Position numbers and translations under genes: made by a program. A DNA stretch of 64,000 bases from Merluccius polli (taxonomy: Eukaryota; Chordata; Actinopteri; Gadiformes; Merlucciidae). The stretch is taken from NCBI GenBank assembly GCA_030340625.1, contig JAOPHQ010004838.1, forward strand, positions 465,001-529,000, read 5' to 3'. A model generated the notes under the pieces. That model saw only the letters and a program-made list of their open reading frames with translations. It was not told the origin of the DNA and did not search any database. Positions 58,536 through 64,000 of this stretch are shown here, piece after piece; position 1 is the first letter of the stretch; each line of letters opens with the position of its first letter.

Positions 58536-58858
58536 TGTGGAGGGTTTATGTGGAGTGTGTGTTGTTGATGGCTGGTTTACAGCCTCACCTGGCCTGAGTC
58601 GGACTAATTGGACTCTGGCTGGGTGGGGCTGCACACCTGTGGTGCATGAGCAATCATGGCACCCAGGATAAACCAGCCATCAACACACACACTCGAGGAG
58701 GAGCACTGTCATGACAAGAAGTACCATCAGCTCGGCGAATAACATCTTGCCTGTAAAACTCCAATAAACACCTTGAACTACATCTACCCGTGTCCTGTGT
58801 CGGAGGGCCCCAAAGGAAAGCCACTTCGGTGGCGTGTGGCCGGACCAACCCTGCCACA
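58536..58858 (+). repeat. 5' LTR
   Basis: TG...CA termini and a polyadenylation signal AATAAA at 58763-58768. It contains an internal inverted repeat: arms at 58553-58579 and 58669-58694 (core GATGGCTGGTTTA and its complement) that match except for one indel. No TATA box was recognised. Confidence 0.93.
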
Positions 58859-58859
58859 C

Positions 58860-58877
58860 TGGCGCCCAATGTGGGGC
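58860..58877 (+). promoter_or_regulatory. Primer-binding site, tRNA-Lys type
   Basis: TGGCGCCCAATGTGGGGC differs at one base from the complement of the 3' end of tRNA-Lys(CUU) (the Lys1,2 type of site, TGGCGCCCAACGTGGGGC). It lies one base after the LTR, exactly where minus-strand DNA synthesis should be primed. Confidence 0.85.
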
Positions 58878-59581
58878 TCCTCCGACCAGGACGGGACACG
58901 GAAGGGCTGTCCAAGCTACACTGGAGCCACCAGCCGCGGCGAGGACAGCCACCCCAGCACCAGCTCCCCCTGAACGGCAGCGACGGCCAGCGGAGGAGTG
59001 GGGAGGCAGCGCAGCGACCGCCACCGGCAACCGTCTGCAGCTAGCCTCCCCCGGATCCAGCCTGGAGCAGCCCAGGCCAGCCGCCCCTCTGCCAGGGGAC
59101 CAGGAGCCCAAGGCCCCATGCTCCAGGAGGAGATGGGAGGGATCATGCCTCGTCGCCCTGGTGGAGGGGGGTGACTACGAACTGTTTCAGGCCCTCCGAG
59201 AGCTACCTCCGCGGCCCAGCTGTCGGGCCTCCTCCGAGCCCATCCAGCCAGCCCCTGCAGCCAGCTACCCCAGAGACACCTCCGCCAGCCGGAGCAGCAG
59301 CCCCAGGCCTCCGGTCTCCGGGACGGAAGGGGAGGGTGGGGTGGGCGTGTGACCCTGGGGAGGTGTGGAGGTAGTGGGGTTTGGGGGGTTGTGTTTATTT
59401 TTTGTTTAGGTATGGCAACCCTGAAAAGAGTCCAGGTTTTGTGTAGGTATGGTAACCCTGTTCAGAGTCCGGTATGTGTTTATTTTTTTTTGTTTGCTTG
59501 GATGGGGGATGGGGGGGGGGGGGGGGGGGGGAGTAGGCGAGGCTGGGGATTCTCCCCGGCCTCAATCTGGTGTTGGGGATA
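58878..59581 (+). other. Retrotransposon interior without viral-type genes
   Basis: GC-rich on the left. One plus-strand frame is open from the LTR to 59352 (Pro/Ala/Arg-rich) but has no ATG start or known domain. The second half has a duplicated phrase GGTATGG(C/T)AACCCTG (about 59410 and 59447) and a poly-G run (59511-59531). The G/A-rich segment ending GTTGGGGATA just before the 3' LTR may act as the polypurine tract. Confidence 0.7.
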
Positions 59582-59904
59582 TGTGGAGGGTTTATGTGGA
59601 GTGTGTGTTGTTGATGGCTGGTTTACAGCCTCACCTGGCCTGAGTCGGACTAATTGGACTCTGGCTGGGTGGGGCTGCACACCTGTGGTGCATGAGCAAT
59701 CATGGCACCCAGGATAAACCAGCCATCAACACACACACTCGAGGAGGAGCACTGTCATGACAAGAAGTACCATCAGCTCGGCGAATAACATCTTGCCTGT
59801 AAAACTCCAATAAACACCTTGAACTACATCTACCCGTGTCCTGTGTCGGAGGGCCCCAAAGGAAAGCCACTTCGGTGGCGTGTGGCCGGACCAACCCTGC
59901 CACA
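59582..59904 (+). repeat. 3' LTR
   Basis: Same length as and, by eye, identical to the 5' LTR, with its polyadenylation signal at 59809-59814. It ends directly on the GCCAC target duplicate. Confidence 0.93.
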
Positions 59905-59909
59905 GCCAC

Positions 59910-60845
59910 CTACAGAGGCAGGGACGGACATTGGCGCGAGATATTCTCACAGACCACTTGACTCACTCGTCCCTGACATGTATGAGCTGATTATGTATGA
60001 GCCCATACTCGTCCCCGAGTATGGGGACGATTTTGACATATTTGACCATAAAAAAGTTACCTAGAGCAGCTTTAATACAGTGACCATAGCGGCCCCTTAA
60101 AGAGCCTTTATCACAGAGTTGTAAGAGTAGGGGTGAATACAGGTGTATCTCATGACGTTAACTATAGACTGACCCATAAATAACTTAATGAGCTACAACT
60201 GTTTTCACCTTACACCTCCTGTGATAAAGGTCTATTAGACTTTACTTAATCATGGATCCAGCAGTCCTTATACTGTATGTTTTAGCAGAGCCTCTGGGGG
60301 AAGATGGCACAGAGCCTGGGCCAGAAATCAACCACTGCTTTGTTTCTGAAAGTACGCTTGGGAACATTATTCCGTTTTCCCCCATTATATGTTATGTTCC
60401 ACCCTGTATAACCTATATAACTAAAGCACCTTTAGCGTTTTAGTTATTTTGCGTGCCAATAAGTGGCAATTCAATATCACGTAATGTTCTTTTAAAAATG
60501 AAAATAGCACGTTTAGTATCGTCAATTTGCATGAGTTCATAGATGGGGAAAAAATACCCAAAAGATGTAATCATAAGAAAATATGACAAAGTAATAACTA
60601 ACGAGATGGGTAATATCCAGAAGACAAGCAGGTTTATAGGAACTCGTATACAGTACATCAGGGCGATTACACAGCTTCACGGAGCCCTCCACAGAGGACA
60701 AGGCGCTTATTGGACCCCACCATCATGACACCTTCAAGTTTCCACCATCCCTTTAAAGTTAACAATGCAATCTCTCCCACTCGCAGATTCAACCTCATGG
60801 ACATTTTACAACATGAAGAGAAAGTGAAGAGTGTAGTCAGCCTTG

Positions 60846-60877
<32 letters not shown>

Positions 60878-61127
60878 ATAACGAATGATAAATTCTTCAT
60901 GTGCAGGCTTGCTGTTCAATAACTGCCAGACGATAGGAACAATGTGTACAATATGAATTTTCACCTTCCAGCAGTGCCTGAATTGAAGCGCAGGAGAAAG
61001 GTCTCTACTCACTATCATTCTGGTATAGGGGGAAAAAACGCTCCATCTTGTTTGTATTTCTTTAACCAATCACAATCGTCTTGGGCGGCACTAAGCCCTG
61101 GATGCAGCAACAGTGCCCTCGCAGGTA
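59910..61127. other. Intergenic sequence with transposon-like scraps
   Basis: A short inverted repeat CCTTTATCACAG is present at about 60108 and, in reverse, near 60220, suggesting a small decayed MITE. A CATACTCG/CGAGTATG hairpin is at about 60004-60024. (CT)n lies at 60845-60874. The stretch AACCAATCACAATCGTCTTG (about 61063) is remembered from a fish transposon family. No gene. Confidence 0.35.
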
Positions 61128-61128
61128 A

Positions 61129-61194
61129 AAGCCCGCCCAGAGCTTGCCATTGCACAACTATTACAGTTGCCCAATGGCAAGCTTGGGTGGGCTT
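61129..61194. other. Imperfect hairpin with about 30-bp arms
   Basis: AAGCCCGCCCAGAGCTTGCC at 61129 pairs with GGCAAGCTTGGGTGGGCTT ending at 61194, around a short loop. A few mismatches are present. Confidence 0.8.
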
Positions 61195-61587
61195 ATACCA
61201 ACAACCTACATCCGGTAAGCCAGACTCACTTATTGGTGAATCTAGGGACGCACGCTGTGGTTATTTTTTCATGTGTGGATACCTACCGCCACATAGCATA
61301 ACCTGCCCTATCCGAATAAGGTGTGTGTAGGAGACAAGTACCCGAATATCCAGATTTTTGTGCTTTGCAACTCGTTAGCAAAAGTTACAAACATTTCCTA
61401 TGGAGTTAGATGGGAACCCTTGGATAAGCATCTCAATGGCTAGAGTACCAGATGGGGTTAGGTGAAACAGTAATCCTATCTCAAACAATCAAACTGTAGT
61501 TCATAATAAACAAGTGACATCCAGCTTATTATATCATATAAAAAGCTATTTACCCAGACTGCAACATATGAATTACCATGTAAATGG

Positions 61588-61588
<1 letters not shown>
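61195..61588. other. Intergenic sequence; no gene seen
   Basis: No feature recognised. Confidence 0.5.

Positions 61589-61684
<96 letters not shown>
61589..61684. repeat. Perfect (TG)48 microsatellite
   Basis: 96 bases of uninterrupted TG, the longest pure dinucleotide run in the window. Confidence 0.98.
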
Positions 61685-61685
<1 letters not shown>

Positions 61686-62865
61686 TTTAAATTTGCAGAT
61701 ATGCTATGCTGATCTTCAGAGATGGATGTCTTGGACAAGGAGCAAGCTGAGAAAGCCTAATTCATAATTGAAGGAAAACATTTGATTTGGAGTATTTTCT
61801 TAATTAGAAATGTTTGTTGTTTTTTGTATAGAGAGAAACATGTCTGGAAATAATCAACAAGTAGTATAACTATTGGGTGGTCATTTATTTAAGCAAACCA
61901 GCCACAAACAGCCCTTACTCATTAAAGTCGCACAGATACTGTTTAAGACAACTGACACCTTTTTCTTGAACTTGAACAAAACGACACAACTGAACTCTTT
62001 TAAGTTTCATTTAACCTCACATTAAGCTATGGAAAATGAAGGAAAAGCATATTATGAAATACATATGTGTTAAGTGATGTTAAACATCTCAAGCATGTTT
62101 AAAAAGCGATGGCAGAGATGATGCTTTGTGGTTTCAAATGATGTGGGTTCTGACACGTAGATGTATTAGTTAAGCAATATTACATGATTAGCTGAAAACT
62201 AGTTTTTGAAGATATTACATAGGAAATGTAAAATGATTCATATGTATTCCACTTTATCAGCTTGATGTATAGAGTGCAATATGAATTGCTAAAAGTGAAC
62301 AAAATAAAATTGTATCTTTCCACCATTTCCAAAATATAACCGTATGTACTTGTTGTTTCCACAGAATGTGCACATGCTTATCCAATACTAGATGCCACCT
62401 ATTTAAACCATTTGAGCTCACAGTTTGACATTTTCGAAAGGTTACAGGAGACTGGATACATTGTAGAAGAGAGTGGTCACAAAGATGTCATCATTGAAAG
62501 TTTGCAAAATATATGGGCAAGGCATTAACATCCGGACCTCCAGAATCAAGGCATTCACTTAAAGTGCCTTTTCTGGCAGCAGGAAGAATATTATTATTTG
62601 AATCACTAGCACAGAACATAAAAAGCTTGCACACAAGTACGTCTTGGGCACCTTGGAAGATAACAAATTATAGTTATTCACACAGTGTGGGGTAATTTCC
62701 TTTTTATTACTTAAAAGTGTTTATAGTGTATAGTAAAATAATTGTTACCCTAAAAATAAATAGAAGGAAAATATAATAGCCAATATAATGTTAAATACAT
62801 GAATGATTTGGGGAAAAAGTGTAATAGCATAGACACATTTCTTTCATAAAATGTTGACCTAATGT
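61685..62865. other. AT-rich intergenic sequence; no gene seen
   Basis: No feature recognised. Confidence 0.5.
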
Positions 62866-62932
62866 TCACTTCCGTTGAAGCACATTGAGATGCATCGCTA
62901 TTAAATGGACTTTATAAATAAACTTGAACTGG
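62866..62932 (+). mobile_element. LINE-like 3' tail fragment
   Basis: GAAGCACATTGAGATGCATC followed by GGACTTTATAAATAAACTTGAA resembles the AAAGCACTTTG...CTATATAAATAAA-type tail of fish LINEs. The body was not recognised. Confidence 0.45.
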
Positions 62933-64000
62933 AAACGTCTGTGGCTTCTCTGTATAGTTGGCATGCAGCCTGTATGTAGTGGTTGGTTGTGTTAAGTGCT
63001 CCCTTTCAACTGAATTCCTTTGTTAAGGGAATGCTGACATCTCCAAAAAGTCAGGCGAGGATCGTTGAGAAGGGGCGGGAACTATGGGACAGGGCTATTA
63101 GTCAAGTATGAGAGGCCGAGTGTAATTAAAGGCATCAGCCAATTAGGATCCAGCACGATAGTGCTTTACAGTGCATTTCCGCCACTTACACAAACCCAGC
63201 TTAAACAAACAAGTCCCCACATTGATGATATGAGCTATAATTATGACTACGCTTACCGTATATAGGTCAATCACAGGCATAACCTGTATTTGTGTTTGTG
63301 CTGAAATTGGAAATACATTTTTTTTCCTATCTTTACTTGGGAGTTCAGCGTCAGATCATACATTCTCCTCTGCTGTGGATGCAAACTGGCACAGGGCGTG
63401 ATCATTCATCAACAGTTATATTCATTAGAAGGGCAGGAGCGCTCATAAATAAGCCTGTGCACGTGCCGTGCGGCGTGTCAGGGATATAAGCGCGGAGAAC
63501 TCTGCGGCATAAGCGCTCTGCGCGAGCCGCTTGGCAAGTGGTTATTAAAGCATCTGTTCTTCCATATGGAGACAAAGTTCTCCACAAAGGGGTGGTGGCA
63601 TCAATCTTTTCACTGTGAAGGATGGATGTTGTCCAGAGCGGATCCCATTCATTCATCCAGCCTTTGTTTGGAGAACATGGACTCCTCATCAAGACGTCCT
63701 TTAATGTGTTAACATTGTGTCCCAGGTACCATCCAGATGAAATGCCTTTCTATGAATGGATGGGTCCGCTTGGAGGAGTGTGCTCGAGGTAAATATTGGA
63801 ACATCCTTGCTGAGCAGAAGGCTACTGACTGACCCACTGAAAATAAGATTAGTGTGCAAAGAGAGTTTATGAAAATAAGTGTCTAATATGATTTTTATAT
63901 TAATCTCAATTTGTATAACATGAACATAGGCAAATTGCGGATTTGCCATAGTTGGGATCCTCTGTGTACTCACACAGTTGCAAATCAAATCATGGGCTAT
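62933..64000. other. Intergenic sequence; possible regulatory patch at 63.34-63.72 kb
   Basis: The part at 63340-63720 is repeat-free with raised CpG and TATATTCATTAG and CATAAGCGCTCTGCGCG motifs. No exon is recognised up to the window end. Confidence 0.35.

Larger units (their letters stand above)
58536..59904 (+). mobile_element. Complete non-autonomous LTR retrotransposon (1369 bp)
   Basis: Two direct repeats of 323 bp (58536-58858 and 59582-59904) begin TGTGGAGGG and end CTGCCACA. By eye they are identical base for base. The whole is bracketed by a 5-bp TSD, GCCAC (58531-58535 and 59905-59909). One base after the left LTR comes a primer-binding site. The 723-bp interior has no gag, protease, reverse transcriptase or integrase, so it depends on another element's proteins. 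Identical LTRs, which are copied from one template at insertion, mean a recent event. Size and build match TRIM-like elements. Confidence 0.93.

Noticed and set aside
58834..59352. 172-codon Pro/Ala-rich frame as a gag gene
   Set aside because: It starts without ATG inside the LTR and has no capsid or zinc-knuckle motif. GC-rich composition explains the length.
58654..59950. Two identical minus-strand frames about 1 kb apart, suggesting a duplicated gene
   Set aside because: They are the antisense of the two LTRs of one retrotransposon.

Overview
This window looks like a stretch of a ray-finned (teleost) fish nuclear genome. It has spliced-gene signals but no bacterial-style genes, very many long (CA)n, (GA)n, (TA)n and poly-G/C tracts, and a dense load of fish-type DNA transposons (hAT, PIF/Harbinger-like and pogo/Tigger elements and their short MITE derivatives). 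LINE tails and a small LTR retrotransposon are also present. No rRNA, CRISPR or complete tRNA gene was seen.

The only good candidate for a host gene is at the left edge. A CpG-rich minus-strand exon (358-436) encodes a start codon, a hydrophobic signal peptide and a phase-1 splice donor. Its CT/GA-rich 5' flank runs to about 1.2 kb. The gene would continue leftwards, off the window. The rest of the window, about 62 kb, would then be the upstream intergenic region. It is gene-poor and made of non-repetitive segments (some GC-raised and rich in homeodomain-type TAAT cores) with transposons scattered through it.

Mobile elements, several bounded exactly by target-site duplications (TSDs): a hAT MITE at 23.0-23.5 kb; a PIF/Harbinger-like element at 30.7-31.7 kb; a deleted hAT element at 32.86-34.02 kb that still holds an intact BED zinc-finger exon and its splice donor; a decayed Tigger/pogo element at 35.7-38.9 kb with a hAT element inside it; a TE at 41.9-43.5 kb expanded by a 46-bp minisatellite; two multi-level nests at 43.8-46.0 kb and 46.3-48.9 kb; a 218-bp hAT MITE at 57.9 kb; and a young non-autonomous LTR retrotransposon at 58.5-59.9 kb. 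A diverged solo LTR related to that retrotransposon lies at 43.97-44.28 kb on the other strand.

Other structure: an 11 x 36-bp minisatellite at 21.9-22.3 kb that happens to stay open in frame, a perfect 50-bp palindrome at 50.67 kb, several near-perfect hairpins, and two dispersed repeat pairs. Coordinates of exact TSD-bounded elements were read base by base. Family names come from remembered teleost repeats and are less certain than the boundaries.
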